A stretch of DNA of 64,000 nucleotides. It comes from Gelidibacter japonicus. Its GTDB lineage: Bacteria; Bacteroidota; Bacteroidia; Flavobacteriales; Flavobacteriaceae. Positions within the stretch are counted from its first letter, which is position 1; each line of letters opens with the position of its first letter. The notes under the pieces are model-generated. The model was not told the origin of the DNA. It was given only the letters and a program-made list of their open reading frames with translations, and ran no database searches. Below, piece after piece: positions 1 through 9,415 of this stretch. The position numbers were made by a program, and so were the translations under genes. The DNA is taken from the NCBI RefSeq assembly GCF_010725055.1, contig NZ_BJKB01000005.1, forward strand, positions 1 through 64,000, written 5' to 3'.

Positions 1-102
1 ATAGGTTGGCAGATTCATCTGGCAACAAAGCTATGTTTTCAAGTCCGTTCGGCTGACAAACCTCTATAACCAACTAAATTTCAAATATTTCAAAGAACAA
101 TT
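1..102. other. Left-edge fragment, unassigned
   Basis: This is the DNA just downstream of the AlbA_2-type gene. On the minus strand one frame stays open from about base 75 to the window edge, without an obvious ATG, and could be the start of another protein. I cannot match it to HsdS, HsdR or any other family, so it is left unassigned. In type I systems of this layout hsdS and hsdR would be expected further left. Confidence 0.3.
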
Positions 103-1620
103 TTAAGTTTTAATGGGACAGTAATGAGGTTCAATGGTTAATAACAATATTCTAATAAGATAGCTTGTTTTTCTATGAAGTAGCTTGGCACCATTTTGAG
201 TCCAGCTTGGCACCTTTTTAATTTCAGATTCTGTAAACACTTGTTTTTTTGGCCAATCAAGCTGATCTAGCTTGGCACCATTTTGGGCCCAGCTTGACAC
301 CAAACGTAGCAAAACGGTTTCCCAATCGGCCTTATTTAAAGCTGTAGGAAGTGGTATTTGCATCAAACTTCTTTTTAAATAATCGCTTATTTCATCTGAG
401 AAATTAAACATCGCAACCAATTCCTTTTGATAATCATGTAAGGTCACATTCACTAAAGGAATTTGAGTAATAAAAATGTCGTTCTCAATAAATACCGGTT
501 TTGCTCCAGGGACATAACTAGTTAAATACTTTTTGATATTTCGCACTCCGGAGCCCAGCTCATCTGTCCAACCAAAAGCTGTAAAAAACTTTCTTATATT
601 AGGGTTTTTGGGATAAGGATTAAATTGGTCCAGGTCCAGTGGGCCATGAAACAAGGCTTTATTTGGATTGGTTACGACCACTTGATCCTTATAAATAATT
701 AATTCAGACGAATGTGCGTTGGTATATTCCCTATGTACAATGACGTTCCCTATCACCTCTCTAAAAATAAGTTCCCTCAAATCTTTACGTTGCCCATCTT
801 CTGTAAAAAACTTTTCATTTAAATGCTTTTTAACAAAGTCTTGCAATTGTAGATAGGTATCAATAAGATTGGTTCTTAGTAGCAATCGATCATCGTATCG
901 ATCTGTATTTTCCTTTCTGACTAAAGCATCTACTTTATAAGCAGGAAGCAAATTAGCTATGGTTTCATCTGTTCCAAAAATTAAAGCTGCCGCAAGTGTA
1001 AATCCCTGTTCTCCTGTTTTATAATCTGTACGATAAAGTGAGGCAGAAGCAAGCATATCTTTATCGCTCATCTGCAACCAAGGATGCATACTATTGACAT
1101 TTTTTATAATTGCTCTTGCTTTTTGCAATAGTTTTGGATCTAGATCATCCATTTTTAAAAACGGATAAATAGTGTTTTCCGAAAAGTACTCTCGTTTTTG
1201 AAAATAAACTTCTGAAATTTTATTTTGATTTCCTGTAATATCTTGGTCACTATCATCTGACCTAAAATAAATTTTTCCAGCATAAGTATGTAGTTGAGAG
1301 GAGACATACACTCTTAAAACAATTAAATTACCTTCTTGAAGACGCACCGTTATTGGTTTAAGATATAAAGGTGGATCAATGCACTCCCTGTTATTTAAAT
1401 TAGCAGTAATATCTTGAATATACTTAGACAAATTACTTTCATCAATACCATGTATCTTTCCATCATTATCAGCACCCAAAACGATTATGCCTCCGTCCGT
1501 GTTACTAAAACTTACCACCGTTTCATACAAAGATCCAGGAACACCAACTTGAGCCAATTTATACTCAATGGTAGTTCCTTCTCTTTTGTTTAGTATATCG
1601 TGAAGTTCTTTGGGACTCAT
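103..1620 (-). CDS. AlbA_2 (Schlafen-type) domain / RecG-C-terminal-like ATP-binding protein
   Basis: The 505-aa protein starts with an AlbA_2 (Schlafen AlbA-like, putative nucleic-acid-binding) domain, roughly residues 10-130, recognisable from the early E-Y-K motif and the following GGxIVLGADNDG stretch. The C-terminal half looks like the HATPase_c_4 / RecG C-terminal-like module, with an N-x-x-x-H-R-E motif near residue 290 and a DELGSGVRN motif near residue 355. Proteins of this family are often found inside type I restriction-modification operons, and this one lies 4 bp downstream of hsdM on the same strand, so the two are probably co-transcribed. Its role there is not established; regulation or accessory DNA/RNA binding is inference. 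The last 60 residues contain two similar W-x-Q-N-G-A-K-L segments. The ATG at 1618-1620 gives the full domain. Confidence 0.8.
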   Translation of the reverse strand: MSPKELHDILNKREGTTIEYKLAQVGVPGSLYETVVSFSNTDGGIIVLGADNDGKIHGIDESNLSKYIQDITANLNNRECIDPPLYLKPITVRLQEGNLIVLRVYVSSQLHTYAGKIYFRSDDSDQDITGNQNKISEVYFQKREYFSENTIYPFLKMDDLDPKLLQKARAIIKNVNSMHPWLQMSDKDMLASASLYRTDYKTGEQGFTLAAALIFGTDETIANLLPAYKVDALVRKENTDRYDDRLLLRTNLIDTYLQLQDFVKKHLNEKFFTEDGQRKDLRELIFREVIGNVIVHREYTNAHSSELIIYKDQVVVTNPNKALFHGPLDLDQFNPYPKNPNIRKFFTAFGWTDELGSGVRNIKKYLTSYVPGAKPVFIENDIFITQIPLVNVTLHDYQKELVAMFNFSDEISDYLKRSLMQIPLPTALNKADWETVLLRLVSSWAQNGAKLDQLDWPKKQVFTESEIKKVPSWTQNGAKLLHRKTSYLIRILLLTIEPHYCPIKT

Positions 1621-1624
1621 TATT

Positions 1625-3106
1625 TTAAATAAACGTCTTTAAAATAGTTTTAAATTTTTCTTCAGCCTTTTGGCTTTCTGCCCAAGCCGATTTTAAATCG
1701 GAAAGCGCTTCTTCTACACTTGGTAAATTATCCTCTATGATTTTTTCAACATATAACGGAATGTTCAGGTTAAAGTCATTTTCTTCAATGTCACTCATGG
1801 CAGCTACTTTCACATAGTTTTCAACATTATCATAGTGATTATACCACTCAAATAATTGATGCACGTGCTCTATTTCAAGATAGTTCTGTGCACGGCCTAC
1901 TCTCACCTGGTCGGAACCATCAATAAACAGGACTTTATCCTTTTTACTTTCTTCTTTGTTCTGTTTAAAAACAAGTACACAAGCGGCTAATTGAGTTCCG
2001 TAGAAAATATTAGGGCCTAAACCAATAACGGCCTCCAACAAATCCTCCTCCAATAACTTCTGTCTGATTTTGCCTTCGGCTCCTTTTCTGAATAAGGCAC
2101 CATGAGGAAGAACAACGGTCATACGGCCGGTACTGTTCATAGATTTAATCATATGTTGCACCCAGGCCATGTCGCCATTTCCCTTTGGTGGCACCCCGGC
2201 AATGTTTCGTCCAAAAGGATCATTGGCCCAATTTTCTGCTCCCCATTCCTTTAGAGAAAACGGTGGATTGGCGATTACGCAATCAAAGGTCTTTAAACCA
2301 TCGGCTGCAAAAAAAGCAGGTTGTCTCAAAGTGTCGCCTCTTGCTATTTGAAAATCTTCAATGCCATGTAAAAACATGTTCATTCTGGCAATAGAACTGG
2401 AGGTTAAGTTTTTTTCCTGCCCGAATAATTTAAGTGTTCTATAATCTTCGTTGTTTTCTTTGAGATGATCTACGCACTCCAACAACATACCACCAGTACC
2501 ACATGCAGGGTCGTAAATGGTTTCGCCCTCATGCGGATCCAAGATTAAACCTAATAAATGGACGACAGAACGCGGCGTATAAAATTCGCCAGCTTTCTTG
2601 TTGGTTAAATCAGCAAAGTGTTTAATAAGATATTCATAGGCATTCCCTAAAATATCTGGTTCAACTAATGAATTTGATAAGGTGTATTGAGAAAAGTGTT
2701 CTATTAAATCAGTCAATAAACGATCTGATAACTTGTTTTTGTTGCTCCATTGAGCATCGCCAAAAATACCATAGAGAGATTCTTGATTGGCCTGTTCAAT
2801 TCCGCGAAGTGCTTTTTCAATGGCCAGTCCAACATTGACAGTTGTTTCTCTAACATCTTTCCAAAGACAACCGTCTGGAATTTCAAATCGGTGAAATTCT
2901 GGTAAAGAAGCATATTCCACATCACCATCAGATTCTTCTAATGCGAGTTGGTATTCTTCATCGTAAACATCGGATAGCCGCTTGAAGAATAGTAGCGGAA
3001 ATATATAAACTTTAAAATCGGAAGCATCAACCGGACCTTTAAGAATCCAAGCTGCTTTTGATAAGTATTGTTCGAGTTGAGATAAGGTTAATTTAGTTTT
3101 TGTCAT
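1625..3106 (-). CDS. hsdM: Type I restriction-modification DNA methyltransferase subunit HsdM
   Basis: This is the N6-adenine methyltransferase subunit of a type I R-M system, which transfers a methyl group from SAM to adenine and forms the M2S modification complex with HsdS. An HsdM N-terminal helical domain (about residues 8-150) is followed by the catalytic domain. That domain contains the FYTPR motif near residue 175, SAM-binding motif I DPACGTGG near 199, and catalytic motif IV NPPF at about 280. The ATG at 3104-3106 gives a 493-aa protein with the usual N-terminus; a longer in-frame start at 3145 adds 13 residues that do not look like the family. The AlbA_2 gene follows 4 bp downstream. 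hsdS and hsdR are not in the window, so completeness of the system is unknown. Confidence 0.93.
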   Translation of the reverse strand: MTKTKLTLSQLEQYLSKAAWILKGPVDASDFKVYIFPLLFFKRLSDVYDEEYQLALEESDGDVEYASLPEFHRFEIPDGCLWKDVRETTVNVGLAIEKALRGIEQANQESLYGIFGDAQWSNKNKLSDRLLTDLIEHFSQYTLSNSLVEPDILGNAYEYLIKHFADLTNKKAGEFYTPRSVVHLLGLILDPHEGETIYDPACGTGGMLLECVDHLKENNEDYRTLKLFGQEKNLTSSSIARMNMFLHGIEDFQIARGDTLRQPAFFAADGLKTFDCVIANPPFSLKEWGAENWANDPFGRNIAGVPPKGNGDMAWVQHMIKSMNSTGRMTVVLPHGALFRKGAEGKIRQKLLEEDLLEAVIGLGPNIFYGTQLAACVLVFKQNKEESKKDKVLFIDGSDQVRVGRAQNYLEIEHVHQLFEWYNHYDNVENYVKVAAMSDIEENDFNLNIPLYVEKIIEDNLPSVEEALSDLKSAWAESQKAEEKFKTILKTFI

Positions 3107-3140
3107 TGAAATTGATTGAAAGCCAATAAAAACATAGCAT

Positions 3141-3170
3141 AACACTCACCCTTACAACAAGATGAGTGTT
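3141..3170 (-). promoter_or_regulatory. Inverted repeat 35 bp upstream of hsdM start
   Basis: A perfect 8-bp inverted repeat (AACACTCA at 3141-3148 and TGAGTGTT at 3163-3170) with a 14-nt centre lies between the hsdM start and any upstream promoter. It could be an operator or a 5'-UTR hairpin controlling modification before restriction. There is no T-tract on the minus strand that would make it a normal terminator of an upstream gene. Confidence 0.35.
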
Positions 3171-3263
3171 TTACGTTTTTTATAAGTTAGGAAAGGTCAA
3201 GATATGAAGATTTTTCAATATTTATCAAGCTTCTTGGATTCCAATCGTGAAATTTTTATGAAA

Positions 3264-3281
3264 ATACGTAGAACTACGTAT
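3264..3281. promoter_or_regulatory. Perfect palindrome ATACGTAG-AA-CTACGTAT (candidate operator)
   Basis: Two perfect 8-bp arms (ATACGTAG and CTACGTAT) separated by AA. The shape resembles a dimeric LuxR/NarL-type regulator site. It lies about 160 bp upstream of hsdM and about 800 bp left of the insertion sequence, with no rightward gene following it, so it may be an orphaned control region. Confidence 0.4.
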
Positions 3282-4078
3282 AGATTCCGCAACTACCCTC
3301 ATTCAATTCTTATTAGGAGTTAAACTATTAGCGCAAATAATGATGGGTTGAACTAAGTTTTAATAAGTGTTCTTCAGGCATGATATTTATAGAAAAACGC
3401 ATCAAATTTTCATTAAATATTAACCGTTTTGACACCAAAATTTCATCAAAAATCTTTGTTTATTCCGTACCTATTTACCTACATTAATTAGTTATTTTTA
3501 GGAACAAAAGTGAACACGATATGGAATACTATCAACAATAGTGAAGGCTTGAAATTGATTTTATCTCACTAAATTCCTTGTCGTACGAGAAATAGCTTTA
3601 GTCAAGTTCATCGGATAGTGGTATTGTTTAGGAATGTCATTTAAGTTACGCTTGATACTTGACTCGTAATGTATAAGACAGGTAAAGCCAAAAAGGTATT
3701 GTACCTGGCTCATGACGCCAAAATTCAGCTCGAAGTATGCATAACGGTGATTGATTATCGTGTTACATAAAAGGAAGAGTGTTTTCCCAGAATATATTAT
3801 TGATGGCCAACAGGCCATTTAATGACAATTCAACGGCATTAATCAACTGTATATATTTATTTTACTTGTAGGAGGGGTGTTCCAAGAGAACATCTATTCC
3901 ACCATTGCGAAATCCATTCCGATGAAGCGAAATGACTTAAGTTCATTATATCACCCGTGTTGACCATTTTAGGGAGTTTTTACCAGATTAGGATATTTTG
4001 CTTAATCTTGTAGTATGATACAAAACGAACAATTATGTTTTAGTAGATAATTAAAAAAACATATATGAACGTAATGCT

Positions 4079-4082
4079 TGGT
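4079..4082. repeat. Target-site duplication TGGT, left copy
   Basis: TGGT abuts the left terminal inverted repeat of the insertion sequence and is repeated directly after its right end at 5730-5733. Confidence 0.6.
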
Positions 4083-5729
4083 AGGCACTTTCAGAAAACA
4101 GTTGATTTTTTGAAACAGGTCTTTACAATTTTTGGCTTTATTGAAGTATTATTGGTTAATTGGTTCTTTTTTTATGATAGGATTGGATTTTACTGTTTTT
4201 TCCTGACGACAGGACGCACGTTCCCCTTAGTTTTTTTGCCAATTTAAAATCAGGCTGCTTTTTGGTTCAAGTTAGCGTGCATTCGCCTTCCTATTTCCAA
4301 TGCATTTGCTGTGTGGATCCCGAAGAATATCCAAAGTATTTCAGTTTTCTTGGTTTTGGCCTTGATCTTTTTGAGGTGGTAATGTTCTTTTTACTTGCCA
4401 AAACTGCCTTCTAATCTCGAAGCTCTTTCTTTGGTGATTTGTGCCTTTAGCTTCTTTTCGTCCGCATAGCCTTTGGGCAGCTTTCCCTTGCGCTTAAAAT
4501 CTGTCTTTATCCCATGCCTGGTCACAAACTTTCTGTTTTTATTGGTAGCGTAGATGGCATCAGCACCCAGTACTTTTAGTTTCCTTTTGGTAAGGCTTTG
4601 TGTTTTATGGACTGTGGATTGCAGCCTTGTGCCCTCATTGAAGGCATCAAAGCTGATATGTTCTATGAAATTGATCCCATCAACCTGTACTTTATTGACC
4701 TTAGCTCCAAACTCAACAGGTTTGACTTCTTTGCCCCTGACAATGGGCCGTATGTAATCTTTCGAGATGCTAACGATGCGATCTTTTATTCTCTCCCCGG
4801 CCCTGAAATGTTCTTCTTGCTGTTTGTATATTTTCCTTATGGTTGCCACTCTTCTGTAGTAGCGTACCGTAAAGGTCAGGTCGTGGGATTTTCGCAATTG
4901 ATCCTCAAAACCTATAAACTTCTTTAGCAATTTGAGCAGCGCTCTTGTCAAGTTTACCCGTTTTTTATTGGTCTTGCGGCGCATCTTGCTAAAGCTTTGG
5001 TAACGACGTTTCCACTTTGGGTACTTACTGCGGACCATCCTAGTCCCTAAAATACGGCAGGTCTTACGTAGCTGATTGTACAACCAGCTCGTTGCCTCCC
5101 ATAACAGTTTCTGTACAGTGGGATAACGCAGTTCACTCTCATAGCAAGTGGCATCTGTGGTGGCTTGATTGGCACTGGCGATAAAGTCGGACCAGTGCCC
5201 GTAGAATATTTTTTCTGTGGAATCTATATCAAGGTGGTCTGCCAGCTCACATCTTATTTGACTGACGATCTTGTAATTATCAAGACGCTTGTCGCCCAAG
5301 GCAATATCACAAAAGAATTGATATTCCAAATTGCCATTTAGCTGTTCTACCAGCTTTCTATCGGAACAGCAGGCATAATGTTTTAAGAACATTAATCCCA
5401 AACGACCTTTGGGACTAAAGAGCATGTCGCGTCCATGTCTTTCTTCGGTAAGGTTGAAATGGGAAACTAAATTGTCCCAGGGAATGGCCTGGTGTATTTT
5501 TCCCAGGTCGCTTTCTATAAATCGCGAGTAAAAATTGCCATAATCCTCGCTCAGGGGAAAAAAGAGAAAAACGACCTTGCAGGTCAGAAATTCTTTGTAC
5601 TTTCATGATAGATTATTTTTGGAAACCCCGTTTTTTGACATTATAGGTCATTTTCGGGGTTTTTGTTACTATAAATATACAATAAAACCCGTGTAAATAC
5701 AAGGGTTTTAAGGCTTTCTGAAAGTGCCT
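4083..5729 (-). mobile_element. Insertion sequence, IS1182/IS5-like, 1647 bp
   Basis: The ends are perfect 15-bp inverted repeats: AGGCACTTTCAGAAA at 4083-4097 and its reverse complement at 5715-5729. They are flanked by 4-bp direct repeats TGGT (4079-4082 and 5730-5733), which marks both boundaries. One transposase gene on the minus strand fills the element. The length, about 450-codon DDE transposase and short duplication fit the IS1182-like branch of the IS5 superfamily; the exact family needs a database check. The transposase is disrupted, so this copy is probably not autonomous. Two inverted repeats at its promoter end (5623-5655 and 5684-5709) could act as hairpins insulating the transposase from outside transcription. 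Confidence 0.85.
4250..5606 (-). pseudogene. DDE transposase, broken by a frameshift and an in-frame stop
   Basis: The recognisable transposase is split over three pieces. From the ATG at 5606 about 18 codons read in one frame. The conserved sequence then continues (residues like LSEDYGNFYSRF) in the +1 frame, so one base was lost, or two gained, in the run of T and C near 5553-5573. The main frame then runs to a TAA at 4391-4393. Beyond that stop the same frame continues for 46 codons with the family's conserved end (EHYHLKKIKAKTKKTEI, then IFFGIHTAN) to a TGA at 4250-4252. The intact gene would encode about 452 aa. Two independent lesions argue for real decay rather than one sequencing error, though programmed frameshifting at the first site cannot be excluded. 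Confidence 0.85.
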
Positions 5730-5733
5730 TGGT
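5730..5733. repeat. Target-site duplication TGGT, right copy
   Basis: Direct repeat of the TGGT found at 4079-4082, immediately outside the right terminal inverted repeat. Confidence 0.6.
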
Positions 5734-5935
5734 ACTTTGATACCCAAAACACTACCTTAATTGCATCGAAACAACAAATACACTATCCTAAATGAAATAT
5801 TCCAATAATAAACCTATATGATAAATTGTATTTATATACTATTATTATAGACAACACCTCCCTCTACTCCATACATTCTATCCCTATTAACTTAGAGCTA
5901 AAAGACAAATTTCACGTTAAAACGGTTCATTTTAA

Positions 5936-6934
5936 TTAAACATTTTTTGCCATTATAATTAGTGTAATGCCAACAATAAACAACAAAAACATCAGCGCTA
6001 TTAATTTATTTGTTCCTTTGGGTGCATCTTTAAATTCTTTCCATATAAAAATTCCCCAAATGGCGGCAACCATTGTTGCCCCTTGTCCTAAACCATATGA
6101 AATTGCAAATCCAGCTTCTCCAGCCGCTATCATATTAAATATAAAGCCTATACACCATATAGCACCTCCCAAAATTCCAATAAAATGAAGTCTAGGCGTT
6201 CCTATATTGAAATAATCTTTATATGTTACTTTACTACCACTTATGGGTTTATACATAAAGTAAGTATTGAATAAAAAGTTAGAAATAAATATTCCTATTG
6301 AAAATACAAACACCGCAGTATATGGGGTCAATAAACCTTCTGTAGGATTTGCGAAATCTGAAGACATCGATGCTGCTACAAATCTATAAAAGAAACCCAT
6401 TAAGACCCCAGCCGCTAAGGAAATCGCTATTCCTTTTGTTGTCGCCGCTCCTTTTGAAATACGCTTATATGCTAATGCATCCACAATTATTGCCAAAGCC
6501 ACCAAACCTACTCCAGTAAACAACAAGATTGGATCTCCCACAGGTATAGCTACGTAATTCACTACCACACCCAACACTAATGCAATCCCTATTCCAATTG
6601 GAAATGCAATTGCCATACCGGCGATATCTATAGCCGCAACTAATAATAAATTGGCCATATTAAAAACAATACCTCCCAATAATGCATAAAAAATTGCATT
6701 CATAGATGCATCACTTAAATTTGGTATAAATGCTTGCCCACTATCACCACTACTTCCCATAGTTAAACCAAAAACAAGAGATATTAGAATCACTCCCAAT
6801 GTATAATCCCAATAAAAAAGCGGAAAACCCCACTTTTTGGAAGCTAACTTTTGTGTATTGGCCCAAGAGCCCCAACACAACATTGTAATTACGCATAAGA
6901 AAACGGCTAAAGAATAATTGTCTATTACAAACAT
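5936..6934 (-). CDS. GRP-family (glucose/ribose porter) sugar transporter
   Basis: A 332-aa inner-membrane protein with about ten hydrophobic segments, a 10-TM DMT-superfamily fold of the RhaT/GRP kind. The early CWGSWANTQKL motif and the GLGQGATMVAAIWGIFIWKEF motif near residue 285 are typical of the glucose/ribose porter family. It is the last gene of the leftward ribose operon, 71 bp after the DUF4595-like gene. The likely job is import of free ribose, or another pentose released in the periplasm, for phosphorylation by the ribokinase at the head of the operon. The substrate is inferred from context. The start at 6934 places the first membrane helix properly. Confidence 0.82.
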   Translation of the reverse strand: MFVIDNYSLAVFLCVITMLCWGSWANTQKLASKKWGFPLFYWDYTLGVILISLVFGLTMGSSGDSGQAFIPNLSDASMNAIFYALLGGIVFNMANLLLVAAIDIAGMAIAFPIGIGIALVLGVVVNYVAIPVGDPILLFTGVGLVALAIIVDALAYKRISKGAATTKGIAISLAAGVLMGFFYRFVAASMSSDFANPTEGLLTPYTAVFVFSIGIFISNFLFNTYFMYKPISGSKVTYKDYFNIGTPRLHFIGILGGAIWCIGFIFNMIAAGEAGFAISYGLGQGATMVAAIWGIFIWKEFKDAPKGTNKLIALMFLLFIVGITLIIMAKNV

Positions 6935-7005
6935 GATTTATTTTTTTGGGTTATTAATATGTTATATTATCTTAATTATTATGTATGGTGCTAACTTAAT
7001 TCAAA

Positions 7006-7800
7006 CTAATCTTCATAGTAGGTATATGACCATGATTCAGAAAAATTTCCTCCACTGCCTGTGCCATTTTTTGTTTGCGTTGCTACTCGGTTTTCATCGT
7101 CAAATGTATATTCATAGCTTGCTCCATAATTGGAATCTGGATCCGATGCCAACTTTCTAACATAGTTTTTCACCAATTTTTTACTTTGTTTACCATATAA
7201 TCCACTGATAACTTTCCACTCTGAATCCACAGCATAAATCTGGTGAATCGAACTTGAATTATCACCAATTGTGTAATCAAAAACCCTATCTTCTCTTATG
7301 GTTGTACCGTCGTCTTCATACCTAATTCTATTGGTAATATTATTTTTAGTAATCTTATTTTCATATTTTAAATGATCTTCCCCATCGTAATGCTCAATGA
7401 TTTTTATTAAAAAACCTTCACTATTATATTCAAAACCTGCGTATTCAGTCCCTTCGTCATTCCATAATTCTCTGCTAATACGACCCTTATCATCAAGTTT
7501 GTAATAAGTACTATTGTTCCCTTTAGTAATTACTAAATTCTCTGCTGAATAATCAAACGTAATTATTTCTGGTTCTCCACCCTCCCATGAATTTGCAATT
7601 GTTGTTACTCTACCCTCTGAGTCATAAGTGTAAACCCAGCTTTCCGAACCCCAGTCAGCGTCAAAACTTATAGACTTAATTTTCGAATCTGGTACTATAG
7701 GATACTCTGCAGTACCTTCTATTTCCGTTGTACAAGAAGACACTAAAAATAATGTCAAGCAAATAGAAATTGCGTTTAAAAATTTAATTGAGTTTTTCAT
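7006..7800 (-). CDS. DUF4595-like lipoprotein with YD-type strand repeats
   Basis: 264 aa. The signal peptide ends in a lipobox with Cys near residue 23 (LFLVSSC), so it is a lipoprotein. The rest is a run of short beta-strand repeats of the form Y-x-Y/F-D-x-x-G-R, typical of YD/DUF4595-like proteins in Bacteroidota. It lies between the esterases and the sugar porter, 49 bp after the esterase gene. Such proteins often sit at the cell surface; a binding role for the locus substrate is inference. No catalytic motif is visible. Confidence 0.65.
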   Translation of the reverse strand: MKNSIKFLNAISICLTLFLVSSCTTEIEGTAEYPIVPDSKIKSISFDADWGSESWVYTYDSEGRVTTIANSWEGGEPEIITFDYSAENLVITKGNNSTYYKLDDKGRISRELWNDEGTEYAGFEYNSEGFLIKIIEHYDGEDHLKYENKITKNNITNRIRYEDDGTTIREDRVFDYTIGDNSSSIHQIYAVDSEWKVISGLYGKQSKKLVKNYVRKLASDPDSNYGASYEYTFDDENRVATQTKNGTGSGGNFSESWSYTYYED

Positions 7801-7849
7801 AATTTATAAGTTTTAATAATTAATAATAGCTTGTTGTTCATAGGGTACT

Positions 7850-9406
7850 TTAATAATGAATCTTTTTTTGACTAAAATCTAAAGCGGTTGGAAGCTCATT
7901 CAAAAACCAATCGATATCCCCGAAGCCTTCACTTACTCTATATTCATGATATATTTCCTTCTCTTTTAATATGATGTGAGTTAAACCGTTTGATTTATAA
8001 TTAAAGCTTTTATCGGTTGTAGATATGAAAAACCAATTAGATTTTAAGGATTTAATTTTAGGCGCGCTTAGTGCATTGAAAATTCGGATATCAATAGGGG
8101 CATCATAAACAGCACATGAGGTAAATCCTGCTGTCCTAACAGCATAGTCCAAAGCTTTTGCCCCACCCTCTTTATAACCTATTAAAGACTGAAAACGACG
8201 ACCTTCACGAATTCGATAATTTTTCTTAACATTGGATATAATAGAATCCAGAGACAACTTAGCATCTACCAAATCAATAAAAACAGAAATACTCAGTGGA
8301 AACTTGTTTTCTTTAGTTTTATCTATTACTGTTTTAGATATGATTTCCTTGGTTGAAGCATCAAATTGACCTATAAAATAAACAGCTGGGTAATAACGAA
8401 AAGAACTCTCATAACCATCTGGCAACAATATGTCAAATTCATTATTTCGTATCAAATTTGAACTTAGTATATTGACCGTAGAATCTTCAAAGATGTTATT
8501 TTTCTCATCTCCCCGATATGGTTTTTGATTGAATGCATCATCTATAAAATTAAGCCCATTTATTAGTGAGCCTCTCCAATAATCAAAAGAATGTCCACCA
8601 TTTCTTACTCTGAATTCATGATCAATATTCAACTCTCTTAGTAGGATATGTAATTCTTCATTACTTTTGCTTAGGGTTTGCTCATCATCCCCATTGTCAA
8701 TGAAAATTTTTAATTTTTTAAATTGATTTAAATTATCTTTGCTTAACAAATGAAAAGGAGAATTATCTTTATAATATTGAGTAATTCTTGCTTGACCATA
8801 TAAACCTACACCGCCAAAAAGTCTTCCCCATTGCTCATCCCATTCGTTTGGGTCTTCTGTCATATATTGATCATCTGTCCGGATTGAGATACTCAAGGGC
8901 ACACAAACTGAGAATATTTCAGGATGTTTTAACGGGAGAATTAAAGCACCAAAACCACCCATAGAAACCCCGATTGTTGCTCTACTCCTATTATCGGGTA
9001 TGGTCCTATAATTGGCGTCAATATATGGAACAAGTTCCTTCACAAACATGTCTTGATAAAGAAATTTACCGTAAAAATCATTTACATAATATGTTCGGTA
9101 ACCTTCCGGCATTACGTAAATCATTGGTTGGATCTCTTCATTCTGTACCTTTTTCTCTATAAACTGGCTCAATCTACCGTACTCTAACCAAGAGTAATGA
9201 CTATCTCCTAATCCGTGAAGAAGATATACTACGGGATAACTTTTATTGCTTTCATAATAATCTTTAGGAAGAATTATGGAATACTTAACAGACTGACTAA
9301 GAATTTCACTATCAATTGATTTTCCTTCATAAGTAAATACCATATCCTGAGTCAAACCTTTGTGAGATTGAAATAGAAAAAACAAAATTATTAGGAGATT
9401 CCTCAT
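7850..9406 (-). CDS. Exported two-domain esterase, second domain degenerate
   Basis: 518 aa with a cleavable signal peptide (no lipobox Cys), so probably periplasmic or secreted. Residues about 30-285 are an esterase-D / feruloyl-esterase-like alpha/beta hydrolase. The nucleophile elbow is GVSMGG near 145, the acid is in DNGDDE near 237, and the catalytic His is in GGHSFDYW near 268. Residues about 300-518 repeat the fold, but the elbow reads GYKEGG (Ser lost, near 418) and the His position reads EGFGDID (His lost, near 500), so this half should be inactive and may bind substrate. It is paralogous to the next gene upstream (9416-11029), 9 bp away. In this locus it could remove acyl groups from ribose-containing substrates; the ester substrate is not known. 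Confidence 0.82.
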   Translation of the reverse strand: MRNLLIILFFLFQSHKGLTQDMVFTYEGKSIDSEILSQSVKYSIILPKDYYESNKSYPVVYLLHGLGDSHYSWLEYGRLSQFIEKKVQNEEIQPMIYVMPEGYRTYYVNDFYGKFLYQDMFVKELVPYIDANYRTIPDNRSRATIGVSMGGFGALILPLKHPEIFSVCVPLSISIRTDDQYMTEDPNEWDEQWGRLFGGVGLYGQARITQYYKDNSPFHLLSKDNLNQFKKLKIFIDNGDDEQTLSKSNEELHILLRELNIDHEFRVRNGGHSFDYWRGSLINGLNFIDDAFNQKPYRGDEKNNIFEDSTVNILSSNLIRNNEFDILLPDGYESSFRYYPAVYFIGQFDASTKEIISKTVIDKTKENKFPLSISVFIDLVDAKLSLDSIISNVKKNYRIREGRRFQSLIGYKEGGAKALDYAVRTAGFTSCAVYDAPIDIRIFNALSAPKIKSLKSNWFFISTTDKSFNYKSNGLTHIILKEKEIYHEYRVSEGFGDIDWFLNELPTALDFSQKKIHY

Positions 9407-9415
9407 GAAGTTTGA

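Larger units (their letters stand above)
3171..4082. other. Gene-poor region between hsdM and the insertion sequence
   Basis: About 0.9 kb without a convincing gene. An 85-codon ORF on the minus strand (3561-3818) has no recognisable domain, no good ribosome-binding context and an unusual composition, and is treated as chance. The only structured element is an 18-bp palindrome at 3264-3281, listed separately. The region may be the remains of genes lost when mobile DNA inserted. Confidence 0.5.

Noticed and set aside
1-102. Possible start of hsdS or a Fic-type gene at the left edge
   Set aside because: The short open frame shows no motif of either family and no clear start codon.
3561-3818. 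85-codon minus-strand ORF in the hsdM-IS spacer
   Set aside because: No recognisable domain, odd composition and no supporting start context; most likely chance.
4554-4927. Plus-strand ORFs inside the insertion sequence
   Set aside because: They are antisense to conserved transposase sequence.
5415-5606. Separate 63-aa protein upstream of the transposase
   Set aside because: Its first 18 codons are the true transposase start and the rest is the wrong frame after a frameshift.
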